From Aphrophora alni (taxonomy: Eukaryota > Arthropoda > Insecta > Hemiptera > Aphrophoridae), in assembly GCA_963513935.1 (NCBI GenBank), contig OY740768.1, positions 37,752,368 to 37,816,367 on the forward strand: a stretch of DNA of 64,000 nt, in the 5' to 3' direction. Below are positions 49,360 through 64,000 of the stretch, piece after piece. Every line of letters starts with the position of its first letter. Position 1 is the first letter of the stretch. Below the pieces are notes generated by a model that had not been told where the DNA came from, did not search any database, and was given only the letters and a program-made list of their open reading frames with translations. Position numbers and translations under genes: made by a program.

Positions 49360-49580
49360 CCCGAATGGTCTATTGACTACAGTTTTAGCCTTGTGTATAA
49401 CAGGTTCCAGGTTCGATCCCCGTAGAGGTTTAAAAAGTTAACGAAACCTTGTCACAAAAGCTAGAATTATGTCGACGGGAACTCGATGTGCTGACCACAC
49501 ATCACCCTATGAAAAGCTGTGAAGCTTGCCTAGGTCACAACGGGCTTTTGCAGCAAGGACTTATTTATTATTTAAGTAAC
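49360..49580 (+). repeat. tRNA-like SINE candidate
   Basis: GGTTCGATCCC at about 49411-49421 matches the RNA polymerase III B box, sitting in a T-arm-like GGTTCCAGGTTCGATCCCCG context. About 40-50 bp upstream, GGTCTATTGACTACAG resembles a decayed A-box/D-arm. A full cloverleaf cannot be drawn and no anticodon arm is convincing, so it is not a tRNA gene. A tRNA-derived SINE head followed by a ~150-bp unique body, reaching about 49580, fits better. Confidence 0.4.
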
Positions 49581-53705
<4,125 letters not shown>

Positions 53706-54555
53706 GGAGTTAGAAAGTATGGAGCTACTAGCACAAGTAACAGAAGATTAACAAGAGTTGGGGGAACTACTGTTTAGTATAGAAACCCATGGAGTTAGAA
53801 AGTATGGAGCTACTAGCAAAAGTAACAGAAGATTAACAAGAGTTGGGGGAACTACTGTTTAGTATAGAAACCCATGGAGTTAGAAAGTATGGAGCTACTA
53901 GCACGAGTAACAGAAGATTAACAAGAGTTGGGGGAACTACTGTTTAGTATAGAAACCTATGGAGTTAGAAAGTATGGAGCTACTAGCACGAGTAACAGAA
54001 GATTAACAAGAGTTGGGGGAACTACTGTTTAGTATAGAAACCCATAGAGTTAGAAAGTATGGAGCTACTAGCACAAGTAACAGAAGATAACAAGAGTTGG
54101 GGGAACTACTGTTTAGTATAGAAACCCATGGAGTTAGAAAGTATGGAGCTACTAGCAAAAGTAACAGAAGATTAACAAGAGTTGGGGGAACTACTGTTTA
54201 GTATAGAAACCCATGGAGTTAGAAAGTATGGAGCTACTAGCACAAGTAACAGAAGATTAACAAGAGTTGGGGGAACTACTGTTTAGTATAGAAACCCATG
54301 GAGTTAGAAAGTATGGAGCTACTAGCAAAAGTAACAGAAGATTAACAAGAGTTGGGGGAACTACTGTTTAGTATAGAAACCCATGGAGTTAGAAAGTATG
54401 GAGCTACTAGCACGAGTAACAGAAGATTAACAAGAGTTGGGGGAACTACTGTTTAGTATAGAAACCTATGGAGTTAGAAAGTATGGAGCTACTAGCACGA
54501 GTAACAGAAGATTAACAAGAGTTGGGGGAACTACTGTTTAATATAGAAACCCATT
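53706..54555. repeat. 85-bp minisatellite, ten copies
   Basis: GGAGCTACTAGCA occurs at 53721, 53806, 53891, 53976, 54061, 54145, 54230, 54315, 54400 and 54485. The period is exactly 85 bp, except for one unit of 84 bp with a single-base deletion in the GATTAACAAG word. Other unit words are AGTTAGAAAGTATGGAG, AGAGTTGGGGGAACTACTG and TTTAGTATAGAAACCCAT. Copies are nearly identical. A three-state variant after TAGCA (CAAG, AAAG or CGAG) runs 1-2-3-3-1-2-1-2-3-3, and the two CGAG pairs share a CCTAT variant between them. 85 is not a multiple of three and stops occur, so it is not protein-coding. Confidence 0.95.
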
Positions 54556-56094
54556 ACTCCACTCTAAATACCGTCTCTCAAAATCAAAATTTTAAAAGTA
54601 AAACTATGTGTTTTTTGTTTTGTTTTTTAATGGGACCACATAAAAAAAGAAAAATATTTTTAGATTGTAATCAATTTTAAAATACTTGCAACCGTTTATG
54701 GGTTTTGGTTCGTTACAGTTTTTGCAAATTAAAGATTTACTCCCCTTAAAACCAAAATTAAATTTTTAAAGAAACACAAAATTAAAAAATAAATTCGCAC
54801 TAAAACCCTTAGACAAACTGAATTAATACAGCTACAATTTAATTTATTTTTTTTTATTTTTGAGCATTCGGATTCCATTTTCAACAAAAAGTGTCATTTT
54901 ACAAATTTCCAACTTAATTCACTGGATTTTAGTGCTATTTTATCCTTTCAATTATTTTACGCTTTGGTTTAGTTATAGTCCTGAATATTCTATAATTTCA
55001 ACAACTTTTGAGAGCAACTATCTCAACATCTAAAAATGTGTTATATGAAACAGTGAATAAAAGTATAAGTTAGTATTGCAATGTTATTTATGCCTCCTGG
55101 GGGAGGGGGGTGTCTATTTTGGTGACAGAAATTGAATTGTAGACTATAGGAAAGCATTATTCCATTTAATCAATAATTCCAGTTTTTCAGCTGTCAATAA
55201 AAAGTAATCAACACTTTTCCACACTTTTCTAACACCCTGTATGTGTTATAGTCTGGTTATAGTGTATAGTGTATAGTTATTTTTTTAATGATTTGGACAA
55301 ATCCGTTTGCCATATATTCCAAAATGGCGATTATGTAAATTGTTATTTGAGGAATATCACCTCACTTTAGACTCTACATTGATTAATCGTCTGCAGTTAT
55401 ACAGAGTGAAATATAAAAAATACGAAACCGCTTTGTATCTCAACTTCTATTTGATATAAAAAGATGAGCGACCGATCATTATAAGGATCTCTCGTTAAAT
55501 TCATAGTCTTAAAATTTTTTAAACAAACTTCACTTCCAATTTTAAAACAATGAGTAAACGTTTTTTAAACTTTCGGAACACCTCTATTTAGCACACAACG
55601 AGTAGATGACAGCTTTGGAAGAGACTTTTTAAATGTTGGATCACACGTCGCACGTTTATAGACAAGTAATATCCAGATATGTTGTTCCGATCTGCAGTGG
55701 TAAAACTGCAAATATAGTCCTCAACGGAATCGCGCCTACTACCGGTTAGATTTCATCAGAGTTTAAAAAGTACAGGGTAGCGGAAAACGAAGATATTTAC
55801 ATAGTTAAAAGCCTGTAATGCTTATTAATTAACTATGTTGAGAGAAAACATTAAAAATTGCTTTCCTATACATTATATATTAAAATCATAAAAACTGATA
55901 ATACAGGAATGGCTTTCACTCTCCACATGCACAGCAGTCAGCTGTTAATAATTGACAAAATCTGTAACGCAGGTTAGTTGAAAGTTCAAACATTATTTCT
56001 TACCCTAACAAAATTTTCTATTTATGGGATGAATTAAAAACACTGCCATATTTCAAAAAGAAGAGGGGGGGTTTAAACCTGATAATATCTATTT
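54556..56094. other. No recognisable gene
   Basis: AACACCCTGTATGTGTTATA near 55230 looks like a transposon outer terminus. CAAAATGGCGATTATG at about 55320 is another copy of the ATGGCGG-type word. No open frame of note. Confidence 0.45.
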
Positions 56095-56260
56095 TAAAAC
56101 TCATTATGTTTGTATCCAAGTCACTCTTTTTTATATAATAAAAGAACAATAATGTCCGTATATGTGACTTTTTTAATAATAAAGTAGTTACTTACTTTAT
56201 AATTATATGACGCGTTTCGGAACTCGTTCCATCTTCAGAATATCGCTCTGCTGAGGTCGT
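56095..56260 (-). repeat. Repeat with hammerhead-like core
   Basis: On the minus strand, 56209-56238 reads TTCTGAAGATGGAACGAG, then TTCCGAAACGCGTC. This has the order of hammerhead core elements: CTGA-N-GA, a short GGAA/TTCC stem, CGAAAC and GTC. One extra T before the stem and a weak helix I make self-cleavage doubtful. Hammerhead-type motifs are known from Penelope-like elements and retrozymes, so a decayed element of that kind is possible. Confidence 0.3.
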
Positions 56261-58029
56261 TAAAACAGTAAAATAAATTATTACACAACATATCACAACA
56301 CATATACACATACACGCGCACATATCTGCCATGATAATATCTGTCATTGAGTAACATCTTTAATAAATATTGTGCAGTCAAATATAGAACTTTTAATTTT
56401 CTCATACAAATGTATTCGATCTCTGGATAAACCATATCACATAACGGGATCAGATTTTTCTGGAAAAAAATTATATCAACATTCATGAAACACAACGTCT
56501 GTCTGTCAGCTTAACTCAAAAACTGTTGATCCGATTTTCACAGATTTTCTCTCCTAAACGCTAATCGGAACTGAAAACTTTTTAATTTTAATCAGTGTAG
56601 AACTTTCCAAGTTTTAACAATGTTTTGCTAATGACTACACAAAATTTCATACTCTCGCGATATTTTTCAGCGACAACATTTTATCAACATCAAAGTTGAT
56701 ACATTATTTAACAACAATTACAACTAAAAGAATAATTATTAAAATCGCTTTAGCGTTTTCAAAATTATAGTATGTTTGTATTGAAAGTCGTCGTAGGACA
56801 CGACTCGGTAGCGTGTATAAATAACGCGCGATCAACTGAGAGTTTCCCATTGGTTATGAATATTTTCCACCTTTCACAAGTAAATAAAAGTGCTATCAAT
56901 GCTATCATTATTCTGTTGTCAACTGGTGAGACTGGCGGACATCTTCACCACTCACGTCTTCTGCGTTTGTTTGGAAATGTTTGTTCTTTTATAGTTGTTT
57001 ATAGAAAGCCTACATATTTTGTACGCGATTTAGGAAGGTAAAGAGTAAATGACGTACTTCCAAGTATTATTTTATATGTTTAAAAAAATAATAATGCCAA
57101 CTTGACGCGACCAGATATAGACTATTGTTTAATTCGTCCACGTGAAACGATCATGTGATGTGAATATTATATCTGCTCAAAACGTCGCGTCTAATGACAA
57201 CAAACTGTACTGGGTCAGTAGGACTACACTTACACAAGTTGGAAATGTTCCAAGCCAAAATATGAAACTACTACCAACTAACACGAAGTTCACTTTAACA
57301 TTAAATAATTAAATGGGCTAATTTTTATTTTTCGAAAAAAAAGAAGAAGAAATAACATTTCTTACATACGCATCCACCATCCACCTACACATTTATCCCA
57401 AATAGATAATTGTATAGATGAACACAAAAATTTCTAAAATGTATTTATGTTTGAAACTATTTCTCAACTACGAGATTTGTCCTTCAATTTGGATTAGGAT
57501 GGGCATAGATTATTTATTTTGTTCCAGATTTTGAAAGATTGTAGACATTTGAAATTAGGAAGACAAAAATTGTCTTTTTATTTTTCAACAATCAAAACAC
57601 TGTTGGTTGTCAAAAACCAAAATTAAATAAAAACCTCAGGACACTAAAAGCTGTAATACAGTAGAAATGTCAATATGACAAGCAAGAAATGGGTGAGAGA
57701 AAAAAACCCTCTAATTATAGGAATTAGCGAGCATAAAAAGAACAAACGACTAGCCATTTTAGAAATATGTATATTATGAACTCCATTAATAAAATAAAAT
57801 TAAAAATTGAAAGTAAGGTAGAATTGTTTCCGGTTAATTCCCCACAAGAAGTGTTCACATGATCACGTGCTAAACTCATGAATGAAGCTTGGGGGGGAAG
57901 GACTGTCAAGTTGTCTCTGCTGCCCGTAACATCTCTTATGAGAGAGGACAAAAGGTTGTTCACCCCGATAAAACCGTTAGATATCTATGCCGTTAACACA
58001 CAACCTTGTTTGTTTAGTATGATCTCAGT
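56261..58029. other. No recognisable gene
   Basis: Frames of 86 (56235-56495 minus), 89 (56772-57041 plus) and 79 codons (57724-57963 minus) have no motif. GTCTGTCTGTCAGCTTAAC, then CTGTTGATCCGATTTTCAC, near 56500-56540 is repeat-type sequence. Confidence 0.45.
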
Positions 58030-58360
58030 TCAACTTGGTGTTTGTCATTCCTAGTGTATGTGTGTAGTTCTGTTGAATTGTGATTTAACAGATCAAGTTA
58101 TTAAATTATACTTTTAGTTATTTTGACAGCTCAGGCCTAGTTTTAGCCGTGGATTCCTCTTTTAGATTACTATATTTAGTTTTAAACATGACAACAGACT
58201 ACTCATATTCATATTTCTAACGTTCTAGGTTTATAACTTGATAACGGGAATTAATCCATAAAGCTCGAAACGTCTAACTTTTATTTTTATAAACAAATCA
58301 TGGTAAACGTCCAAATAAACTAAATCAATAATATGAACCATCTCCAATTATCTAATAACC
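58030..58360. repeat. Dispersed hairpin repeat family D, copy 3
   Basis: The most complete copy, from GTGTTTGTCATTCCTAGTG through GACAGCTCAGGCCTAGTTTT, GTTCTAGGTTTATAACTTGA, AAGCTCGAAACGTC and the stem region TTTTATTTTTATAAACA. It ends AACTAAATCAATAATATGAA. About 330 bp, non-coding. Confidence 0.7.
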
Positions 58361-60249
58361 TTAAAATCAGAACATAATACATTGTCATCCTTTTTTTCCA
58401 TTTATATCATTTTCGTTTTAAAGACATTTTCTGGGTAATTTTTCTACTTTAACTCTAATTTCGAAAATTTTAGTGATAGTGACCAATACTAAAAATAGTA
58501 AAGACTCTAAACGACTTAATTTAAGAAAATACTAAATAAAGACTACAAAATATACATAAAATAGTTTAATAAAAATTATCAGAAAGTGTAACTAACTGAA
58601 CACAATTGTGGTTAGGATAAATAATATTGCCCTTGCAGAACTTACCGCTGAGTAGGATTTCCTAGTATATAACTGTAATTACTACCAGTTTCTCATTAGT
58701 GCTTCCATAACATTGACTAACAAAGTTAATAAGGAAGTAAGTTGAATAACCTGCAGCTAGTCAGCTAATTGTTACAATAGAACTAGAATGAATTCATTTA
58801 GATGACTCTTCTATTGATGGAACAAACATTCAAAGCGTCTTTTGTCAATGTTTAGAAAACAAAAAACTTAGTGTGTAGTTAGGTTACCGAAACTTGCAGT
58901 ATTTTAGATCAGATATATTGTGTTTAATGTTTAATGTTGATAACCGACTTTAAATAAATAATAAATGTAGTATACACTCCTTACCTATCTACTTTCTAAT
59001 ACATATAATATTACTGATAATTAATAACTACAGATAATTTTGTTTCTATTATTTTTACTTTTCAGTTTATGTTAGGCGTTTGGCAAAAGTTAATAAATCT
59101 ATAAAAACGCTTCAGTTTCAGATACTGTTAAGTTGGGTTTTCCCCCTTGTTGTTTAAAGTATAGTTTCGAGTGTGGACAAAACAATTAATTAAGTCTTAC
59201 ACTTTTGGATTGCGATTTGTTTCTTTATGTCTCTTGAAGATGAACGTGGTCTCTTAATCTTTATCGGGGTAAACCCATCCAAGATTCTCTTAAATATTTT
59301 AGAAAATCTAAATTTCGTTGGTAACTTAATATATCTTAAAAACAGACTAAAAATCTCTTGATTTTTCTTTTCTTAACTTATTTAGGGTATTAGAAATTTC
59401 CCAGCCTTCGCGAGGTCCACTGGTGTGGCTGCCGCCTTCCAGCCTCTTGAATGGCACGTGTACAGTTTCCTTTGTACATAATGGCACAGTTATACAGCTG
59501 TAACTGGATGTACTACAAGCAGGTGAGAGTGACATTTAAATAGGAAATATTATATGGGATACATCACTGTCCTTTATTCATTCCTTTAATATATATTTAA
59601 ATTTGTAAATAGTTTAATTATAACAAAAGGTTTTTTTACGTAGACAATAAGATAAAAGGAATAAAAACTGATATTTATTATAATATCTATAAATTCTTTA
59701 ACCTAAAGACCAAAAACGTATTCTTTTATTTATTTTCTTGAGATATTTTGTAGACCAGACGATTTTAACAAAAACTGCACAGAAAATATATATTAGGAAC
59801 ATTTTATGTAACATAATTGTAACCAAAGACATTAATTTATTTATTATTCAAATTTAAAAAAACTATCTACACAGAAAACAGAAATTCCTAATTGATTAGA
59901 CCAATTGATTTTTTAAATTTTTTATTTAATGTATTGTATCCATCATCACCCAAGTACTAACAGTTGAAGGGGAAACAAACTTTTCATAAAACTGTTCAAA
60001 GTTATACAACTTATCAAATACAATAATTATGATTAGGTCCACTCTTTTTCAAATCATAAAGTTTGATATTTTTGTGATCAAAATGTGAAAATTACCAATT
60101 TAGAAAACACTATAAAACATTGCACTAATTTCTCATATACGTATTCACAAAAAGCAAAAATAATGGTCATCAAACATCTACCCAAAATGTCTCTATAGCA
60201 TACTACTTATACGTGAGAAAGGGATAAACTTGTAATATTAGAAGCATTG
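58361..60249. other. No recognisable gene
   Basis: A 62-codon minus frame (59347-59535) and an interior-family word TTGTTGTTTAAAG near 59149 are the only marks. Confidence 0.45.
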
Positions 60250-61150
60250 TTTTATATGTCCTCCATTATAAGTTTTAGACAACATTCGTAGCGTTCTTGG
60301 AGATTTTTAAACGTATTGGAGAAAAGGGGTTGCTGTATTCACCTAACAAATCTAGTTATCCCTTCTAGAAGTTTGCGACGGTAGTTGGTGGATCGTCTCA
60401 AAAATTCCTTTCCTTTGTCATTCATCAAATTTAGGCGTTAGACGAGAGATCAGGAGAATGCTGTGGGAATGGAAAATCTGTTCCTCGGAAAACAAAGCGT
60501 CACCAAGCAATGCAAGAGTGTCTAGTGACATGTGACTGGTGGCGCCATCTTGCTGGAACCACTGGAAATCACAGGTTTTTATGACGAAAAAAATCTCGTG
60601 AGATCTCTTACAAAACGTTGATTGATGTTTCCTCTGTAACGCACCTGATTTACAGTTACAGCATTCTCGTTATGATCTTCAACGGAGCAAGGACCTCTGG
60701 CTGATATCCACGACAAACAGGTATAGACTCACTATATTGTGGCTTCTCTACGACCATATCAGGGGACGTGTTGTCTGCTTGTTGATGAAACCGTTTCAAA
60801 GAAAATCACTTTCATCTGAAACATTACTAACATTGCGGCGCGTTAACAACTCTGTCTTGTTTGTCCCTACTGTTTAAAGATTGACCAGTTTGAATTTTAT
60901 ACGCAAATCCGCCAAGATTCTTAAACATTCTTGTCAATCACTGATAGTCATTTTGACGGCGACTGTACGACATGCTGTAGTCGCGGTAGCTGGACGACCA
61001 GTAGGCCTACACAGTGTCCGCTGTCAAAACATTACCCGTACGACGGTATTTTTAACGGTAAATAACATTACAGCATTACTTGGCTTTTCTTGAAAATCAT
61101 GAGCAATTAGTGGTAAACTTGGACCACCCAAACGACTTATTCCGTATGAA
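60250..61150 (-). pseudogene. Third mariner-like transposase fossil
   Basis: Minus-strand blocks in correct order are a GRPATATT-type linker, then GFAYKIQTGQSLNSRDKQ and DRVVNA (60820-61030), VSDESDFL*NGFINKQ with the first catalytic Asp (about 60775-60825), NENAVTVNQVRYR (about 60635-60680), WFQQDGATSHMSLDTLALLG with the second Asp (about 60495-60560), NDKGKEFLRRSTNYRRKLLE (about 60360-60420), and a C-terminal NLQERYECCLKLIMEDI (about 60250-60310). Several stops and frameshifts separate them. The region expected to hold the third acidic residue is degraded. TIRs were not identified. The sequence is clearly distinct from the 14-kb and 32-kb copies. Confidence 0.7.
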
Positions 61151-62259
61151 CGGAAATAATGCTCTATAAAAAAAACAACTTTTTCTTGGGTTGTAAGAAC
61201 CTATATAGGGTAAACTAACCTCAAACTAGAATTTAATAATAAACAGTGTAACGTAACAACAATCAACAATGAAATCAGCTGATTGAAAATTTCACTACAG
61301 CTAGTAGAATTTCAATACTGTTTATTTTAACACATTCCGTATTTCGTATGAATGTAAATACTTCCCTTCTAGTTTTTTCTTGTATTTATTTTAATTTTAT
61401 GAAAGAAATTTATATATCTAATAGGGTCTAAACTGTATAAGACTCCAAAATCGATATTTCCTCGAAAAATTCAACACTAATGCTTTGATCTATTAGATAG
61501 CTTTACCTATAAGAGGTACTACGTATGTAAGAAAACAAAAATGAAAAGTAACAAAGTTTCATTTAAATTTGCTAGACACTATTAAAATGACAAACATAAA
61601 CTTTTTAAAATATTCAAAATATTCTAACTTGTAAAATTACATTCAGGTAAAAATAAATTTACCAACATCAAAAATTCCTTGAAATGAAACAAACTAAAAT
61701 GAACTTAAATTTCACGTTTGTGAGATAAGTGGTTAAGGCGAAGAGTTTAATGAACTGTAGATCATTGTAGGAATGGAAACAGATGGGTAATCGACCAAAT
61801 GACCAAGGTGTTTTAAAGAGGAAGAGATAAAATGAAACAGGTTTTACAGCAACGCAACAATACCAACGTCATAATGTCAAGTGTTACAGCATCTCTCGAT
61901 TTCCACTAACAACCAGTTCCGATTCTTCTCAGGCGTTGACCTGTTGTTTGCTCCAACACACCTTTTTTTATAAATAGGTTTGCTCTCTCACCAGGAATAA
62001 ATATATTCTATTTTTAACTTAAGAATAATCCGAAGGACTGATTGACGTCATAACCTGCTGACGACATAATCCTGACTCAGTAGACAACTGAGTAATTGTA
62101 TCCACTGTATAAGCAATAAAAAGCCGGTTAATTTCAGAGAAACGAAGCTAACATACCCCCCCTCGTTTAAATGTAATGATGACGAGTTTTGTGTTATTAG
62201 ATATCTGACTCGGTGAAAACACAATTCTACCTACCTCTGCAATCAATATTTTGAAGCAC
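61151..62259. other. No recognisable gene
   Basis: A+T-rich. A short inverted word pair, CTGACTCAGT / ACTGAGT, lies near 62073-62092, and C7 at 62156-62162. Confidence 0.45.
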
Positions 62260-62830
62260 CCTCAGGCACTAATTATAGTGAGTAAGAATATGGGAATCAC
62301 AGGAGATCTACGCCCTTTTCATGTAGTCTTGGGTTAGATGCCTCTCTTTCATCTTTCCTATCAAGTCTCTCTTGACAAGGTCTTGTTTCTTCCGACCTTG
62401 CTGCTATTAGTGTATTGGAGGGCTATGGGGGGTCTTTATTTTATCTACGACAGGTACTTTGTCAAGGTTTAATTGAGTGCAAAAATCGTGATTAGGTAAG
62501 TACTTGTCGATCTACAGTGTTTTAGCAATTCAGTTTTACCTTCTCCAAATGGAGTTTAGCTTCTTCGTTTGCCGAGCCCCAAAACTTCTGTAAATTGAGC
62601 GACTTTTTTTCCTTGTTGTTAAAGACAAAAAACCTCTCGATCATCATGCCTTACAAAAAAAGATTAAAACAACACAAAATAACCCCCCCCCCATGCGAAT
62701 AAATTAGAGTTGGTCAATAGAGACCTGATAGGAAAGATACAAGAGAGACATCTAATCCCAGAAAAGGAGTGTAGCTACAAGCTAGACTGTACTTACTGGA
62801 AGTGAGGCTCTAAGGGAATTTTTGAGTCAC
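62260..62830. mobile_element. Foldback element with ~115-bp TIRs
   Basis: The left arm 62263-62380 and right arm 62708-62827 are diverged reverse complements. From the outside they share CCCT-AG-GC, AGTGAGTAA / TTACTGGAAGT, AGATCTACGCCCTTTT / AGGAGTGTAGCT, GGGTTAGATGCCTCTC and ATCTTTCCTATCA-GTCTC. The interior (~330 bp) has the TTTTTTTCCTTGTTGTTAAA block and a run of ten C at 62683-62692, with no coding content. It is the best-preserved member of a family with partial copies at 2800-3620, 23640-23800 and 43020-43150. Confidence 0.7.
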
Positions 62831-64000
62831 TTCATTAAAGTTATAGATGATAATTCTAAGGCCAACTTTATTCAAAAATATCTTTCGGCGAGTACTTAAA
62901 TATTAGTCTGCAATAACTAGTAGGCTCAAAGATTAAATTATCATAGAACAATACCAGAATTTGCAAATTGGAACTAAGACCATAATAATTATTGACTTAT
63001 ATATTATCTTCCGCCAATATATTTGGAGTGTAGAGATTTGTATTTGGGACTAATAGAGTTAATTATATAATTATGAAATATCGTCTTTTTGAAGGTTGGC
63101 GCTAAAACTGATAGACTTTAATTGCGTTTTTTTCCAAGAATTTTTGAACAGTTTGTCCACAGGATTTGAATCAACAAATTGAGAGATTGGTTACAGGAAT
63201 GAGTTGTTATTAAAGATGATGGTATGAAGTCTTACTGTCTTACCAACACAGGAAAGAATGTTCTATGAAATTAGTTAGTTATTGCTAAGAAGCACCTATT
63301 ATTGAATTGGATGCAAATGTTTTAGAATTAATACTGAGTATGTTGTGATTTGATAACCTTATCCTAAGACATGTTTTGTTAACAGCACAACAACTCAAAA
63401 TGGAAGTGTCAAAGGTACTTCCTTTTTGTCACTCACAAATTTGACAGATTATTAAAAATTGATAAAGTTATGACATTGTTATTGGAGATAAAATGACAAC
63501 CAATGGAAATTAGCGTTACTTCACCAAAACGTATATAATCTGTGCATTTTAAATTAGTCTTATTAAGTAATATACGGTGATCATCAGTGTTATTTAGCCA
63601 AACTTCAGGAAATTATTGTACAAGTAAATATAAAAACAAAAATGTACATATAAAAATTTGACAGAAAAGTCTTGTTTTCTGTTTGTCGTTCTCTCTTTTT
63701 TCCCCTTTTTTTCTTCTTTTTTTTTGAAACAAGTAACAACTTCAAAAATTAATAACATATTGAGTTCAGGTTTAGTAAAAACATTTTGTATACACCAGAA
63801 TACGAAAAACGACACTTTACCTTCTAAATTTTCAAATTGGCTTTGTTTGAAATTTTTAAAAACAATAAGCTAAACTTTTTTTTATTGTACAAAGAGAAAA
63901 TACTTAGTTTTTTATATGACGATGATATTATTAGTTTGTATTGTAAGCGAAAGAATAATTGAGATTGTACGATTATTCAAGTATCCTTTGATCTACAAAA
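62831..64000. other. No recognisable gene
   Basis: Frames at 63594-63815 (minus) and 63658-63873 (plus) overlap on opposite strands across a T/C-rich tract (63688-63725) and are low-complexity by-products. Confidence 0.5.

Noticed and set aside
49375..49430. Functional tRNA gene
   Set aside because: Only the T-arm/B box is convincing; acceptor and anticodon stems do not pair.
53706..54555. Possible repeat-protein gene
   Set aside because: An 85-bp period shifts the frame each unit and stops occur in all frames.
56209..56238. Calling an active hammerhead ribozyme
   Set aside because: Extra base next to helix II and poor helix I pairing; only a resemblance is reported.
63594..63873. Overlapping 71-73-codon frames
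   Set aside because: They overlap on opposite strands over a T/C-rich low-complexity tract.

Overview
The window reads as a piece of an A+T-rich, repeat-laden arthropod genome, most likely an insect and possibly a hemipteran. The evidence is an insect gustatory-receptor-type gene, an R1/Jockey-type LINE tail, several DUF4817-type mariner transposase fossils, a Kolobok/Mutator-like transposase remnant, many long-TIR foldback elements and abundant (TA)n/(GA)n microsatellites. There is one 200-bp assembly gap (11998-12197), next to a (CT)n tract. No bacterial operons, rRNA genes or CRISPR arrays are visible, and almost all short open frames are chance or repeat-derived.

The only convincing host gene is a single-exon, 374-codon gustatory receptor (7tm_7 family) on the minus strand at 28553-29677. 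Immediately downstream in its transcriptional direction (27753-28534) lie at least six degenerate tandem copies of its last ~45-50 codons. They carry the same Gr C-terminal signature, broken by stops, frameshifts and internal deletions. This array is the most distinctive feature of the window.

The rest is a mobile-element and satellite landscape. 1-8.7 kb: a LINE C-terminal fragment, foldback fragments, a perfect 73-bp inverted repeat, a 430-bp TIR element and TA tracts. 9.5-12.9 kb: two foldback elements, the gap and a 557-bp TIR element. 13.2-16.6 kb: a decayed mariner with ~70-bp TIRs, then a promoter-like or LTR-like segment on the minus strand. 19-24.3 kb: dispersed repeats and a 5'-truncated LINE flanked by a 13-bp target-site duplication. 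31.6-33.5 kb: a second mariner, itself interrupted. 36.2-39.6 kb: an 80-bp satellite array split by an internally deleted Kolobok-like element. 41-50 kb: dispersed repeat relatives, an unclassified 159-codon ORF, a tRNA-like SINE candidate and a 135-bp (GA)n tract. 53.7-54.6 kb: a ten-copy 85-bp minisatellite with a higher-order pattern. 56-63 kb: a repeat with a hammerhead-like core, a dispersed hairpin repeat, a third mariner fossil and another foldback element.

Apart from the receptor, nothing here looks like a cooperating gene set. The shared story is repeated duplication, inversion and decay of short sequence units. Without database searches, the repeat families are described only by within-window homology and by recognisable protein motifs.
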